Positions 25,359 through 35,185 of a DNA stretch of 64,000 nt are shown in pieces. A program made the position numbers and the translations under genes. Every line of letters begins with the position of its first letter. The first letter of the stretch is position 1. The notes under the pieces are model-generated. The model had not been told where the DNA came from and did no database searches. It was given only the letters and a program-made list of their open reading frames with translations. The stretch is from Roseomonas sp. CECT 9278. GTDB lineage: Bacteria > Pseudomonadota > Alphaproteobacteria > Acetobacterales > Acetobacteraceae. Where the stretch lies: contig NZ_CAKKLX010000006.1 of the NCBI RefSeq assembly GCF_918698155.1, positions 1-64,000 on the forward strand. Reading direction: 5' to 3'.

Positions 25359-27581
25359 ATGACCGCCGCCACGCCCACGCCGCTCGACCCCGCCCGCGCC
25401 GCCCAGCTCGCCGCCGAATTCGGCCTGAAGCCGGAGGAATACGACCGCGCGCTGGCCATCCTCGGCCGCACCCCTTCGCTCACCGAACTCGGCGTGTTCT
25501 CCGTGATGTGGTCGGAACACTGCTCCTACAAATCCAGCCGCATCTGGCTGAAGGAACTCCCCACCGAGGCCCCCTGGGTCATCCAGGGCCCCGGGGAGAA
25601 TGCCGGCGTCATCGCCATCGGCGATGGCCTGGCCGCCGTCTTCAAGATGGAATCCCACAACCACCCGAGCTGGATCGAGCCCTACAACGGCGCCGCCACC
25701 GGTGTGGGCGGCATCCTGCGCGATGTCTTCACCATGGGTGCCCGCCCCATCGCCAACCTCAACGCGCTCCGCTTCGGCAGCCCCGACGCGCCGCGCATGA
25801 AGCAGGTGATCGACGGCGTGGTCCGCGGCATCGGCGGCTACGGCAATTGCGTGGGCGTGCCCACCGTGGGCGGCGAGGTCAACTTCCACCCCGCCTACAA
25901 CGGCAACCCGCTGGTCAATGCCATGACGGTCGGCATCGCGCAGGCCGACCGCATCTTCACCGCCGCCGCCACGGGCATCGGGAACCCTGTGGTCTATGTC
26001 GGCTCCAAGACCGGCCGCGACGGCATCCACGGCGCCACCATGTCCAGCGCGGAATTCAGCGCGGACAGCGAGGAAAAACGCCCCACCGTCCAGATCGGCG
26101 ACCCCTTCGCGGAGAAGCTCCTCATCGAGGCCTGCCTCGAACTCATGGCCACCGACGCCATCGTCGCCATCCAGGACATGGGTGCGGCGGGCCTCACCAG
26201 CTCGGGCGTCGAGATGGCGGGCAAGGGAGGCATGGGCGTGGACCTCACACTCGATAGCGTCCCCCAGCGCGAAGAAGGCATGACCGCCTACGAGATGATG
26301 CTCAGCGAGAGCCAGGAGCGCATGCTCATGGTCCTCAAGCCCGGCCGCGAGGCGCAGGCAGAGGCCATCTTCACCAAGTGGGAGCTGGACTTCGCGGTGA
26401 TCGGCCACCTCACCGACACCGGCCGCATCGTCATCCGCCACAAGGGCGAAGTGGAAGCCGACATCCCCCTCGCCCCCCTGGAATCCGAATCCCCCCTCTA
26501 CCGCCGCCCGACCGAGGACACCCCGCCCCAGCCCGTGCTGGACGCCACCACCATCCCCGACCCGATCGGCATCGAAGCCGCGCTGATGCGCCTGGTGTCC
26601 TGCCCCGACCTCTGCTCCCGCCGCTGGATCTGGGACCAGTACGACAGCCTGGTGAATGGCCAGACGGTGAAGCGACCCGGTGCCGCCGACGCCGCCATCG
26701 TGCGCATCGAGGACCACGCCCGCGCCCTGGCCATGACCACCGACTGCACCCCCCGCTACGTGGTGGCGGACCCTGTGGAGGGCGGCAAGCAGGCGGTCGC
26801 TGAGGCCTGGCGCAACATCACCGCCACCGGCGCCCTGCCGCTCGCCATCACCGACAACATGAACTTCGGCAACCCGGAGAAGCCCCGAATCATGGGCCAG
26901 TTCGCCGGCGCGGTGCGCGGCATGGCGGCGGCCTGCTTAGCACTCGACTTCCCGGTGATCAGCGGCAATGTCTCCCTCTACAACGAGACCGAGGGCCGCC
27001 CCATCCTCCCCACCCCCGCCATCGGCGGCGTGGGCGTGCTGGAGGATGCGCGCCACGCCATCGGCCTCGGCATGCCGGCCAACGCCGACTTGGTGCTGGT
27101 GGGGACGACAGCCGGCTGGCTCGGCCAGTCGCTCTGGCTGCGCGAGGTCACCGGCCGCGAGGACGGCGCCCCCCCGCCCGTGGACCTGATGGCCGAACGC
27201 CGCAACGGGGACTTCATCCGGGCGCAGATTCTCGCCGGCACCGTGCTCGCCTGCCACGACTGCGCCGATGGCGGGCTGCTGGTCACGATCGCGGAGATGG
27301 CGATGGAAACCGGCACGGGCGCGACCCTGGCGCCCGCTCCGGACGGCATTCCCGCCCACGCCTTCTGGTTCGGGGAGGACCAGGGCCGCTACGTGGTGGC
27401 CGTGCCGGACGCCGCCGCGTTCATCGCCACCGCGGCCGCGGCGGGCGTACCGGCCACGCGGCTCGGCCAGTCCGGCGGCGGGGACTTGGTTCTGGCCGCC
27501 GCCCGGTCCATATCGGTAGCGTCGCTGCGGCAGGCCCACGAAGCCACCCTGCCCGCGCTGATGGAAGGGAGGTCCGCCTGA
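25359..27581 (+). CDS. purL: FGAM synthase, large subunit PurL
   Basis: 740 residues. Makes formylglycinamidine ribotide from FGAR using ammonia from PurQ. The short PurL form is shown by [41 protein letters not shown] and the second-half [14 protein letters not shown]. The stop shares ATGA with bolA. Gene order purL-bolA-grxD is common in alphaproteobacteria. Separation from purQ by 5.4 kb means purL probably has its own promoter, perhaps within or before the transposase-like gene. Confidence 0.97.
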   Translation: MTAATPTPLDPARAAQLAAEFGLKPEEYDRALAILGRTPSLTELGVFSVMWSEHCSYKSSRIWLKELPTEAPWVIQGPGENAGVIAIGDGLAAVFKMESHNHPSWIEPYNGAATGVGGILRDVFTMGARPIANLNALRFGSPDAPRMKQVIDGVVRGIGGYGNCVGVPTVGGEVNFHPAYNGNPLVNAMTVGIAQADRIFTAAATGIGNPVVYVGSKTGRDGIHGATMSSAEFSADSEEKRPTVQIGDPFAEKLLIEACLELMATDAIVAIQDMGAAGLTSSGVEMAGKGGMGVDLTLDSVPQREEGMTAYEMMLSESQERMLMVLKPGREAQAEAIFTKWELDFAVIGHLTDTGRIVIRHKGEVEADIPLAPLESESPLYRRPTEDTPPQPVLDATTIPDPIGIEAALMRLVSCPDLCSRRWIWDQYDSLVNGQTVKRPGAADAAIVRIEDHARALAMTTDCTPRYVVADPVEGGKQAVAEAWRNITATGALPLAITDNMNFGNPEKPRIMGQFAGAVRGMAAACLALDFPVISGNVSLYNETEGRPILPTPAIGGVGVLEDARHAIGLGMPANADLVLVGTTAGWLGQSLWLREVTGREDGAPPPVDLMAERRNGDFIRAQILAGTVLACHDCADGGLLVTIAEMAMETGTGATLAPAPDGIPAHAFWFGEDQGRYVVAVPDAAAFIATAAAAGVPATRLGQSGGGDLVLAAARSISVASLRQAHEATLPALMEGRSA

Positions 27582-27829
27582 TGGCGATGCAACCGGCAGA
27601 GATCGAGGCGCTGATCAAATCCGCGCTCCCCGATGCCGAGGTCACCATCGAGGACCTGGCCGGCGATGGCGACCACTACGCCGCCAAGGTCGTCTCCTCC
27701 GCCTTCCGCGGCATTTCCCGCGTGAAGCAGCACCAGATCGTCTACGCCGCGCTGCAGGGCCGCATGGGCGGCGTGCTGCATGCGCTGGCCCTGCAAACCT
27801 CCGCCCCGGAACAGGACACCGCGCGATGA
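27581..27829 (+). CDS. BolA family protein
   Basis: 82 residues, short BolA/YrbA-type fold, with the segment [23 protein letters not shown] containing the conserved His of the class. BolA proteins form [2Fe-2S] complexes with CGFS monothiol glutaredoxins. The partner grxD gene overlaps its stop by ATGA, and purL overlaps its start by ATGA, so all three are translationally coupled. Likely a role in iron-sulfur status. Confidence 0.92.
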   Translation: MAMQPAEIEALIKSALPDAEVTIEDLAGDGDHYAAKVVSSAFRGISRVKQHQIVYAALQGRMGGVLHALALQTSAPEQDTAR

Positions 27830-28164
27830 GCAACCCGACCCACGACCGCATCCAGGCCGCGATCGACGGCAACCCCGTGATGCTTTTCATGAAGGGCACG
27901 CCGTCCTTCCCGCAATGCGGCTTCTCCGCCCGCGTGGTGCAGATCCTCTCCCACATGGGCGTGCCCTTCGGCAGCGCGAACGTGCTCGAAGACATGGAGA
28001 TCCGCGAGGGGATCAAGGAGTTCTCCAATTGGCCGACGATTCCGCAGCTCTATGTGAAGGGCGAGTTCGTCGGCGGCTGCGACATCGTGATGGAGATGTT
28101 CCAGGCCGGTGAACTCGGCAGCCTGCTCGCCGAGAAGGGCGTGCCGCACAAGGCCGAGGCCTGA
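27826..28164 (+). CDS. grxD: Monothiol glutaredoxin (Grx4 family)
   Basis: 112 residues with the CGFS active site (C31), plus MKGTPSFPQ and [19 protein letters not shown], all standard for Grx4/GrxD. These proteins carry glutathione-ligated [2Fe-2S] clusters and work with BolA in cluster transfer and iron signalling. Starts inside the bolA stop (ATGA). A strong hairpin follows 12 bases after the stop and closes the transcript. Confidence 0.96.
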   Translation: MSNPTHDRIQAAIDGNPVMLFMKGTPSFPQCGFSARVVQILSHMGVPFGSANVLEDMEIREGIKEFSNWPTIPQLYVKGEFVGGCDIVMEMFQAGELGSLLAEKGVPHKAEA

Positions 28165-28175
28165 CGCGTGCCCCA

Positions 28176-28199
28176 GGGCTGCGCCGCGCGGCGCAGCCC
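28176..28199 (+). terminator. Terminator-like hairpin after grxD
   Basis: 10-bp perfect stem (28176-28185 and 28190-28199), 4-base loop, placed 12 bases after the grxD stop. No T-run follows, as is usual in very GC-rich genomes. The 225 bases on to the recQ stop hold no supported gene. Confidence 0.55.
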
Positions 28200-28423
28200 C
28201 AAGGCGCCGGAACGATGGGCCGGCGTCGGCGGAGCCACTTTACGATTTTAGCGGTCTAACGTGCCCGTCATCCGGTGCGCGAGCCTGCGACAACTGCCGC
28301 GCTGATATAAGAACATAGCAAGAACGACCGCGCGCGTCCAGCGTTCTTTCGTCCGCCTGCGCCGCCCACCGGCGCGCCGTGGGGTTGCAGCATCGCGTCC
28401 GTCGACGCGACCGCACCTCGGTC

Positions 28424-30229
28424 TTATCCCGCGCCGTTCTCGGCCACGATCCGCAGGATCTCCGTGCCGTACCGCTCGACGCGCGACCGCCCCATCCCCG
28501 GCACATCAAGCAGGTCATCGACGCCCGCCGGCCGTCGCGCCGCGATGCCCCCCAGTGTCCGGTCATCCGCCACCACATAGGCCGGCACGCCCTGCGCCTG
28601 CGCCACGCCCCGGCGCCAGGCGCGCAGTGCCTCGAACAATGGATCGCCGGAGGCCGCCTGCGACGATTCCTCGCGCGCTGCGCGGCGCGACGCGGGCTGC
28701 GCCGCCTCCTCCCGCAGCATCACCGCTTCCTGCCCACGCAGCACGGCCCGCGCGGCCTCGGTCGCGACCAGTTCGCCGTGGTTCTCGACCGCCACATCCA
28801 GCACGCCGCGCGCGACCAGCTGCCGCGCGATCCCGCGCCAGGCGCTGTCCGACACATCCTTGCCGATGCCAAACGTCGGCAGCCGGTCATGCGCGAATTG
28901 CGCGACCTTGTCGGTGAGCCGCCCGCGCAGCACGTCAACCACGTGCCCGACGCCGAACCGCTGCCCCGTGCGCACCACGGCCGAGAGCATCTTCTGCGCC
29001 GACACCGTGCCATCGACCAGCCGCGGCGGTGTCCGGCACACGTCGCAGGCACCGCATTCAGGCTTTTCCGGCTCCTCCCCGAAGCAGCGCAGCAGCAGCG
29101 CGCGGCGGCAGGTCGAGGCTTCGGCCATGGCGATCATGGCATCGAGCCGCGACCGCTCGACGCGCTTCTGTTCCTCGCTGGCCGGGCTCTCGGCGATGCG
29201 ATGGCGCGCCAGGGCCATGTCCCCGGCGCCGTACATCAGCAGCGCCATGGCGGGCAGGCCATCGCGCCCGGCGCGGCCGATCTCCTGGTACCAGCTCTCG
29301 GGACTGCGCGGCAGATCGAGATGCGCCACCCAGCGCACATCCGGCCGGTCGATCCCCATGCCGAAGGCGATCGTCGCCGCCATGATCACGTTGTCGCCGC
29401 GCGCGAAGCGGCGATGCGCGTCGCGCTTGGCACTCGCATCCATGCCGGCGTGGAAGGCCAGCGCATCATGCCCGTCGCCGCGCAGCCATTCGGCGGTGCT
29501 CTCGGTGCGCGCGCGGCTGCCGCAATAGACGATGCCGCAGCCGCCCGCCCGCGCGATCAATCCGCGCAACTGGCCGCGCTCGCTCTCGCGCGGCGCGGCG
29601 GTGATGAAGATGTTCGGCCGGTCGAAGGAAGCGCGGAACACCGGCGCCTCGGCCAGGTCCAGCTGCAGCCGGATATCGTCGACCGTGCGCGGGTCCGCCG
29701 TGGCGGTCAGCGCCAGGCGCGGCACGCCCGGGAAGCGCTGCCCCAGCACGCCCAGGCCACGATACTCGGGGCGGAAGTGATGGCCCCACTGGCTGACGCA
29801 ATGCGCCTCGTCCACCGCGAACAGCGCGACGGGCATCTCCTCCAGCCGCTGCAGCGTGCCGTCCAGCGTGAGCCGCTCGGGCGAGACATAGAGCAGCTTC
29901 AACCGGCCGCCATGCAGGTCGCGCAGCACCCCGCGCGCCTCATCGGGCGGCAGGTCGGAATGCAGCGCGGCCGCGGCGACGCCTTGCTGGCGCAGCGCCG
30001 CGACCTGGTCCTCCATGAGCGCGATCAGCGGCGAGACGACGACGCCGACACCCGCGCGGCACAGCGCCGGCACCTGGAAGCACAGGCTTTTCCCGCCGCC
30101 GGTCGGCATGAGGACAAGGCCAGACCCGCCATCGGCGGCATGGCGGATGATCTCCTCCTGCCGGCCGCGGAAGCCCTCATGGCCGAAGACCCGGCGGAGG
30201 ACCGCGGAGGGATCCTCCAACGCGCGCAT
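28424..30229 (-). CDS. recQ: ATP-dependent DNA helicase RecQ
   Basis: 601 residues. 3'-5' helicase in recombination and replication-fork repair. Walker A is PTGGGKSLCFQ and the DExH box is VDEAHCVSQWGHHFRPEY. The C-terminal helicase half has FGMGIDRPDVRWV and QEIGRAGRDG. The RQC zinc cysteines are visible in CRRALLLRCFGEEPEKPECG and CDVC, and the HRDC domain lies at the end (IAARRPAGVDDLLDVPGMG). The start shares ATGA with the OmpA-like lipoprotein gene stop, so they are co-translated. Confidence 0.96.
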   Translation of the reverse strand: MRALEDPSAVLRRVFGHEGFRGRQEEIIRHAADGGSGLVLMPTGGGKSLCFQVPALCRAGVGVVVSPLIALMEDQVAALRQQGVAAAALHSDLPPDEARGVLRDLHGGRLKLLYVSPERLTLDGTLQRLEEMPVALFAVDEAHCVSQWGHHFRPEYRGLGVLGQRFPGVPRLALTATADPRTVDDIRLQLDLAEAPVFRASFDRPNIFITAAPRESERGQLRGLIARAGGCGIVYCGSRARTESTAEWLRGDGHDALAFHAGMDASAKRDAHRRFARGDNVIMAATIAFGMGIDRPDVRWVAHLDLPRSPESWYQEIGRAGRDGLPAMALLMYGAGDMALARHRIAESPASEEQKRVERSRLDAMIAMAEASTCRRALLLRCFGEEPEKPECGACDVCRTPPRLVDGTVSAQKMLSAVVRTGQRFGVGHVVDVLRGRLTDKVAQFAHDRLPTFGIGKDVSDSAWRGIARQLVARGVLDVAVENHGELVATEAARAVLRGQEAVMLREEAAQPASRRAAREESSQAASGDPLFEALRAWRRGVAQAQGVPAYVVADDRTLGGIAARRPAGVDDLLDVPGMGRSRVERYGTEILRIVAENGAG

Positions 30230-30612
30230 CAGCCGCCGGCGCGGATCTCGACGCGGCGGCTTTCGGTGGCGACGGATTCGAAGGGCACCGGCCCGCGCGC
30301 CACGACGCGCACGCGCTCGCGCGGCAGGCCGCTGCTGATCAGCAGGTCGGCCACGTGCTGGGCGCGCTGCTCGGACAGCGCACGATTATAGGCGGCGCCG
30401 CCCGCGGGGCCGGCGAAGCCCACCACCACGATCGGGCCGGTCGTGGACTTGGCGCGGTCGGCCGCGGCGCGCACCACCGCCTGGGCCTCGGCGTCCAGCG
30501 TCGCGCTGTCCGCGGTGAAGAAGACCGAGATGGTCTGCATCGCGGCTTGCGGCGCGCAGGCCGCGGCCAGCACGGCAGGGGCGGCGGCGGCGAGGAAATG
30601 GCGGCGGCGCAT
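30229..30612 (-). CDS. Small OmpA-like lipoprotein
   Basis: 127 residues. The lipobox LAAAC lies after an Arg-rich start (MRRRHFLAAAAPAVLAAAC), followed by a single OmpA C-terminal peptidoglycan-binding domain: VFFTADSATLDAEAQ, ALSEQRAQHVADLLI, and the closing VATESRRVEIR. Likely an outer-membrane lipoprotein anchoring to peptidoglycan. The ATG at 30612 gives the signal sequence. The stop overlaps the recQ start. A functional tie to RecQ is not expected; the overlap reflects transcription only. Confidence 0.88.
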   Translation of the reverse strand: MRRRHFLAAAAPAVLAAACAPQAAMQTISVFFTADSATLDAEAQAVVRAAADRAKSTTGPIVVVGFAGPAGGAAYNRALSEQRAQHVADLLISSGLPRERVRVVARGPVPFESVATESRRVEIRAGG

Positions 30613-30688
30613 CGGGACGACTCCGGGGTTCGCAGGGGCCCCTTGGTCGCGCGAAGGGCGGGGTGGCGTCAACCGTCCCGCGCAGCCT

Positions 30689-31687
30689 TCAGCGCGAGCA
30701 CGCCGCGCCGCCCAGCACGCAGAACTTCGCGCAATGGGGATGGTTGAGCGCGACGGGGCGCGACGCCTCGGCCAATGTGGCGCCGAGTTCGAAGGCCGGG
30801 TCATGGGGCAGCAGCGTGCAGGCCACCACCGCCGGGCGGTCCGCCCCACGCCGCTTCACCACCATCCGGGCCGAGGCGCACATCATGCTGTCGGGGGATT
30901 TGCGCAGGATGCCCCAGCAGGCCTCGGTGATCTCCGGGACATCGACGGCCGCGTCCATCTCGGGAAACAGCATCAACGCCACCGGATCGGCGGCATCGAT
31001 CGCCGCGCCGCAGGCGGCGAACAGGGCGGCGTAGCCCTCGCGCATCGTCGCCTCGTCGCCGTCGCAGAAGCCGGCGCGGCCCGCGACATGCACCCGGAAG
31101 CCGTGCCGCGCCAGCCAGGCGAGGCCGTCGATCGTGCGCGCGAAGGTGCCCTCGCCGCGCTCCAGGTCGTGCAGCGCGGCCAGGTGGTGGTCGATCGACA
31201 CGCGCAGCGTCAGGCGGTCGCCGAAGGCCTCGCGCAACGCCAGCAGCGCCGTCGCGTGGTTCATCATCGGCTTCATCGCATTGGTCAGCACCAGCGCGGA
31301 CAGGCCGCGGTCCAGCACGTCGCGCAGCATGGCCGGCAGGTCGCGGTTGAGGAACGGCTCCCCGCCGGTGAAGCCGACCTCCGTCATCGGCGCGCCGATG
31401 GCGGCGGCCTCGTCCAGGTAGGCGCGGACCTCGGCGGCGCTGATGTAGGATAGCGCGTCGTTCTTCGGGCTGCTCTCGATGTAGCAGTTCCGGCAGGTGA
31501 TGTTGCAGAGCGTCCCGGTGTTGATCCACAGCGTGCGCAGCGCGGACAGGCCGACCACGGCGCGGCGTTCGCCCTTGGCCGTCACCAGCGGGTCGCGGAA
31601 CTTGCCTGGGTCGAGCCGCCGCGCCGCCATCGGCATGGCCACTGTCATCGCCACGCCGCCATCACGCTGGATGCCATGCTTCGCCAC
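30689..31687 (-). CDS. Radical SAM protein of unknown function
   Basis: 332 residues. The [4Fe-4S] motif CNITCRNC (C61/C65/C68) is followed by the SAM-binding FTGGEPFL and a TIM-barrel-like body. The C-terminus has further cysteines (ACTLL, HPHCAKFCVLGGAACSR), suggesting an auxiliary cluster like SPASM/Twitch enzymes. Substrate unknown. It lies 55 bases downstream of cydC on the same strand, so it may be co-transcribed with cydDC. The start at 31687 precedes an N-terminal extension of about 45 residues; a later Met (residue 14) is possible. Confidence 0.78.
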   Translation of the reverse strand: MAKHGIQRDGGVAMTVAMPMAARRLDPGKFRDPLVTAKGERRAVVGLSALRTLWINTGTLCNITCRNCYIESSPKNDALSYISAAEVRAYLDEAAAIGAPMTEVGFTGGEPFLNRDLPAMLRDVLDRGLSALVLTNAMKPMMNHATALLALREAFGDRLTLRVSIDHHLAALHDLERGEGTFARTIDGLAWLARHGFRVHVAGRAGFCDGDEATMREGYAALFAACGAAIDAADPVALMLFPEMDAAVDVPEITEACWGILRKSPDSMMCASARMVVKRRGADRPAVVACTLLPHDPAFELGATLAEASRPVALNHPHCAKFCVLGGAACSR

Positions 31688-31742
31688 CTTTCGCTGTCGC
31701 GCAGATCGGGTTCGCCGGACCGCTCGGCAAGGTTACGCCGCG

Positions 31743-33413
31743 TCACCCGGCGGCGGGAATCGCGCGCCCCGCAGCCAGGCGCAGGATCCGCGTCGGGTGC
31801 TCGACCCCCAGAAGCTGGTGCTGGATCAGGATCACGCTGCGTCCGCCCATCGCCTCATCCAATGTCTGCAGGAAGGCCCGTTCGGTATCGGCATCGAGGC
31901 CTGCCGCCGGTTCGTCCAGGATCACCACGGAGGCCGGCGAGAGCAGCGTCCGCGCCAGCGCGATCCGGCGCGCCTGGCCGCCGGAGAAGCGCAGCCCGCC
32001 TTCCCCGCACAGGGTATCGAGCCGGTCGGGCAGCGCCCGCACCACATCGCCGACCTGCGCGCGGTCGAGCGCGGCCCATAGCGCAGCGTCCGCCGCCGCC
32101 GGCGCCGCGAGGCGCAGGTTCGCCGCGATGCTGTCGTCGAACAGCCGCGCATCCTGCGTCAGCCAGGTGACGCGGCGGCGCAGCTCGGCTGCCGGCAGCA
32201 TGGCGATGTCGACACCGCCCAGCGTGATGCGCCCGGCCTCGGGCGCGGCGAATTTCAGCAGCAGCGCGGCCAGGGTCGACTTCCCCGTGCCGGAGGGTCC
32301 GAGCAAGGCGATCCGCGCGCCCTCCGGCAGGTCGAGGTCGAGCCCGTCGAAGACCAGCGGGCGGTCCGCCGCCCACCGGAATCGCAGGCCGGTCACCCGC
32401 AGCGCGTGGCCGGTCGGCGGTGTCGCCGGCGCCACCGGGTCGGGCACCGGTTCGGGCGTATCGGCGGCTTCGAACAGCCGCCGCGCACCGGCGCCCGCAG
32501 CGGCCATGGCCGCGCCGGCGCGGGGCATGAGGCCGAGCGCCTCGGCGGCCGCGATCGCCAGGAACACGCCCATCAGGCCGGCGGCGAGCCCGGCCTGCCC
32601 GGCGGCGAGCGACCAGCCCAGCGCCCCCAGCAGCGCCGCCTGCATCAGCAGCGAACCGGCCGCACCGCCCCAGGCCGCGCGCCGCGCCAGGTCACGCTGC
32701 GCGGCGGCAAGCGCGGCGCCCTCGGCGGCGACCCGCGCAGCGGCGCGCCCCTCGGCATTGGCGGCGAGCGTGTCCTCGATGCCGGTCAGCGGATCGACCA
32801 CGGCATTGCGCAGCCGGCCCTGCGCGACCGCGGCGGCCTCGCCCGCGCGGGCGGCGACCGGGGCCAGCAGCAGGGGCAGCATCAGTGCGGCGGCCAGCGG
32901 CAGCGCGAGCAGCGCGGCCAGCCCCGGATCGGCCGCCCCCACCACCATCGCCAGCGCCACCACGACCGCCAGGGACGACGCCGCCGGCACCAGCACGCGC
33001 AGGTACAGCCCATCAAGGGATTCGACATCGGCGACCAGCCGGCCGAGCAGGTCACCCGCCTGGCGCAGCCCGATGCCCGCCGGCAGCCGCTCGGCGAGCC
33101 GGGTGAAGAACCATACCCGCATGTCGGCCAGCGCGCGGAAGGTGGCCTCGTGCGTCACCAGCCGTTCGAGGTAGCGGGCGACCGGGCGGAACAGCATCAC
33201 CGGGCGCAGCCAGAGCAACGCCGCGAGGCCGAGCCCGGCCAGCGCCGTCGCCCCCGCCTGTCCCTGTGCCACCGCGCCGGCCACCACGCGCCCGGCCAGC
33301 ACCAGCAGCGCGATGCCCGCAAGGGTCGACAGCACCGCGGCCAGCGCGCCCGCCAGCAGCCACCAGCGGCGTGCGCCCCACAGGCCCAGCACGCGGATCA
33401 GGTCGCGCCCCAT
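31743..33413 (-). CDS. cydC: Thiol reductant ABC exporter subunit CydC
   Basis: 556 residues. Fused six-helix membrane domain and ATPase. Walker A ALLGPSGTGKSTLA, signature FSGGQARRIALARTL and Walker B VVILDEPAAGLD are present. CydDC exports glutathione and cysteine (and is needed with haem) for assembly of cytochrome bd oxidase. The start overlaps the cydD stop by ATGA. No cydAB lies in the window, so the oxidase genes would be elsewhere. Confidence 0.9.
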   Translation of the reverse strand: MGRDLIRVLGLWGARRWWLLAGALAAVLSTLAGIALLVLAGRVVAGAVAQGQAGATALAGLGLAALLWLRPVMLFRPVARYLERLVTHEATFRALADMRVWFFTRLAERLPAGIGLRQAGDLLGRLVADVESLDGLYLRVLVPAASSLAVVVALAMVVGAADPGLAALLALPLAAALMLPLLLAPVAARAGEAAAVAQGRLRNAVVDPLTGIEDTLAANAEGRAAARVAAEGAALAAAQRDLARRAAWGGAAGSLLMQAALLGALGWSLAAGQAGLAAGLMGVFLAIAAAEALGLMPRAGAAMAAAGAGARRLFEAADTPEPVPDPVAPATPPTGHALRVTGLRFRWAADRPLVFDGLDLDLPEGARIALLGPSGTGKSTLAALLLKFAAPEAGRITLGGVDIAMLPAAELRRRVTWLTQDARLFDDSIAANLRLAAPAAADAALWAALDRAQVGDVVRALPDRLDTLCGEGGLRFSGGQARRIALARTLLSPASVVILDEPAAGLDADTERAFLQTLDEAMGGRSVILIQHQLLGVEHPTRILRLAAGRAIPAAG

Positions 33414-35089
33414 CAGTTCCCCGCCATGCGGTCATTCGCCTCGCGCCCGCCGGCCATCTGCAGGACCTTGCCGAAATAGCCCCGGGCAGCGCGCGCGTGG
33501 GTGGCCACGATCGCGGTGCGCCCGACGCACAGGCGCCGAAGCGCATCGAGCACCACGGCCTCGGTCCCCGGGTCGAGATGCGTGGTGGGTTCGTCGAGCA
33601 GCACCAGCGGCGTGTCGCGCAGGAAGGCGCGCGCCACGGCCACGCGTTGCGCCTGGCCGCCGGACAGGCCGAAGCCGCCCTCGCCGACCAGCGTATCGAG
33701 CCCCTGCGGCAGGTCGGCGGCGAATTCCAGCACCTGCGCCGCGCGGGCGGCGGCCTCGATGGCGGCGTCGTCGGCCTCGGGGCGCGCGAAACGGATGTTC
33801 TCGCGGATCGTGCCGCGGAAGATGTGCGCGCGCTGGCCGACATACGAACACAGGCGGCGCAGTTCGCCCGGGCGCAGCAGCGTGATGTCGTGGCCATTGA
33901 TCGCGACGCGCCCGGCATCGGGGCGGCGGAAGCCCATCAGGATGCGCAGGATGCTGGTCTTGCCGGATCCCGATTCGCCGGTCAGCAGCAGCGTCTCGTT
34001 GGGTAGCACGCGGAACGACACGCCATCCAGCGCCGGCGGACGCGATGGATCGTAGGACAGGCGCACGTCGTGGAAGGTGACCGTGACCTTGGGCGGCACT
34101 TCCTCGAGCAGCAGGCCCTCGGGCTCGGGTGCGGCGAGCAGCGGCGCCAGGTCCGCCGCCGCGCCGCGCGCCGCGAGCTGTTCGTGATAGGCGCCGGCGA
34201 AGGCACGCAGCGGCGCGAAGAACACCGGCACCAGCAGCAGGGCGAACAGCGCGCTGACCGGCGCCGGATGGGTGCCAGCCACCAGATGCCCGTGGTGATA
34301 GGCGAGCGACGCCAGCGCGACGCCGACGATCAGTTCCATCGCCCCGGTCGCGATGAAGGCGAGCCGCAGCACGCGCATCGTCCGCGCGCGCAGTTCCTCG
34401 GCCGCGGCGCCGAGGCGCGATGCCTCGGCCTGCTGCTGGTTCAGCAGCACCAGCACCGGCAAGCCACGCATGCGGTCGAGGAAGCGCCCCGACAGCCGCT
34501 GCAGCGCGGCGAATTGGCGCCGGCTGGCCACTCCGGCGCCGATGCCGCTGACCGCCTGCGCGACCGGCACCAGCAGCCCCGCGCCGAGCAGGATCAGGCC
34601 GCTGGTCGGGTCGGCCAGCGCCGCGGCACCGGCGACCATCAGCGGCGCGACCACCGCCAGCGCGGCAGCGGGCAGCCAGCGGGCGAAATAGCCCTCCAGC
34701 GCCTCGATCCGTTCGACCACCAGGGCGGATTTTTCGCCGACGGCGCGTTCGTCCCGCGGGCCGGCGGCCAGCAGCCGGGCGAAGGCGGCGGCGCGCAGCC
34801 GGGCCTTGGCATCCTCGCCTACCGCGATCTGCGCGCGCTCCTGCGCCATCGCCAAGCCCGCCATCAGCAGGGCCAGGGCGGCAGCGGCGGCGAGGTCGCC
34901 GAGCCCGGCATCGGCGCGCCCCAGCAGCGTCGCGAGCAGCCGCGCGATCAGCAGCGCCTGGGCGATGCCGCAGGCGGCGATGCCCAGGCCCAGCAGGATC
35001 GAGGGGATGAGCCGGGCGCGTTCGGACCGCGCCTCCCGTGCCAGGAGCGCCGCGGCGCCGGCCTCCGCGCCCGCTGGAGAGGAAGCCAT
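33413..35089 (-). CDS. cydD: Thiol reductant ABC exporter subunit CydD
   Basis: 558 residues. Partner of CydC. Membrane domain at about 25-310, then an ATPase with Walker A LLTGESGSGKTSIL, signature LSGGQAQRVAVARAF and Walker B LVLLDEPTTHLDPG. In CydD the first transmembrane helices and the ATPase share the ABC exporter layout. First gene of cydD-cydC-radical SAM. It starts about 100 bases from the divergent deacetylase gene, so the promoters face each other there. Confidence 0.9.
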   Translation of the reverse strand: MASSPAGAEAGAAALLAREARSERARLIPSILLGLGIAACGIAQALLIARLLATLLGRADAGLGDLAAAAALALLMAGLAMAQERAQIAVGEDAKARLRAAAFARLLAAGPRDERAVGEKSALVVERIEALEGYFARWLPAAALAVVAPLMVAGAAALADPTSGLILLGAGLLVPVAQAVSGIGAGVASRRQFAALQRLSGRFLDRMRGLPVLVLLNQQQAEASRLGAAAEELRARTMRVLRLAFIATGAMELIVGVALASLAYHHGHLVAGTHPAPVSALFALLLVPVFFAPLRAFAGAYHEQLAARGAAADLAPLLAAPEPEGLLLEEVPPKVTVTFHDVRLSYDPSRPPALDGVSFRVLPNETLLLTGESGSGKTSILRILMGFRRPDAGRVAINGHDITLLRPGELRRLCSYVGQRAHIFRGTIRENIRFARPEADDAAIEAAARAAQVLEFAADLPQGLDTLVGEGGFGLSGGQAQRVAVARAFLRDTPLVLLDEPTTHLDPGTEAVVLDALRRLCVGRTAIVATHARAARGYFGKVLQMAGGREANDRMAGN

Positions 35090-35185
35090 GCACCCAGACT
35101 AAGCGATTGCTGCACGACCCGCCACGGGGCTGTCTTGCCGGTGTGACGGTCCGGCCCCATCAGGGAGGGTGACAGGAGGGGCGCG

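Noticed and set aside
28379-30391. Long plus-strand open frame of 670 codons opposite recQ, and similar long antisense frames over purC-purQ and cysNC
   Set aside because: They are shadows of real genes in high-GC DNA: composition is Arg/Ala/His-rich, there is no domain, and the opposite strand encodes recognised proteins.
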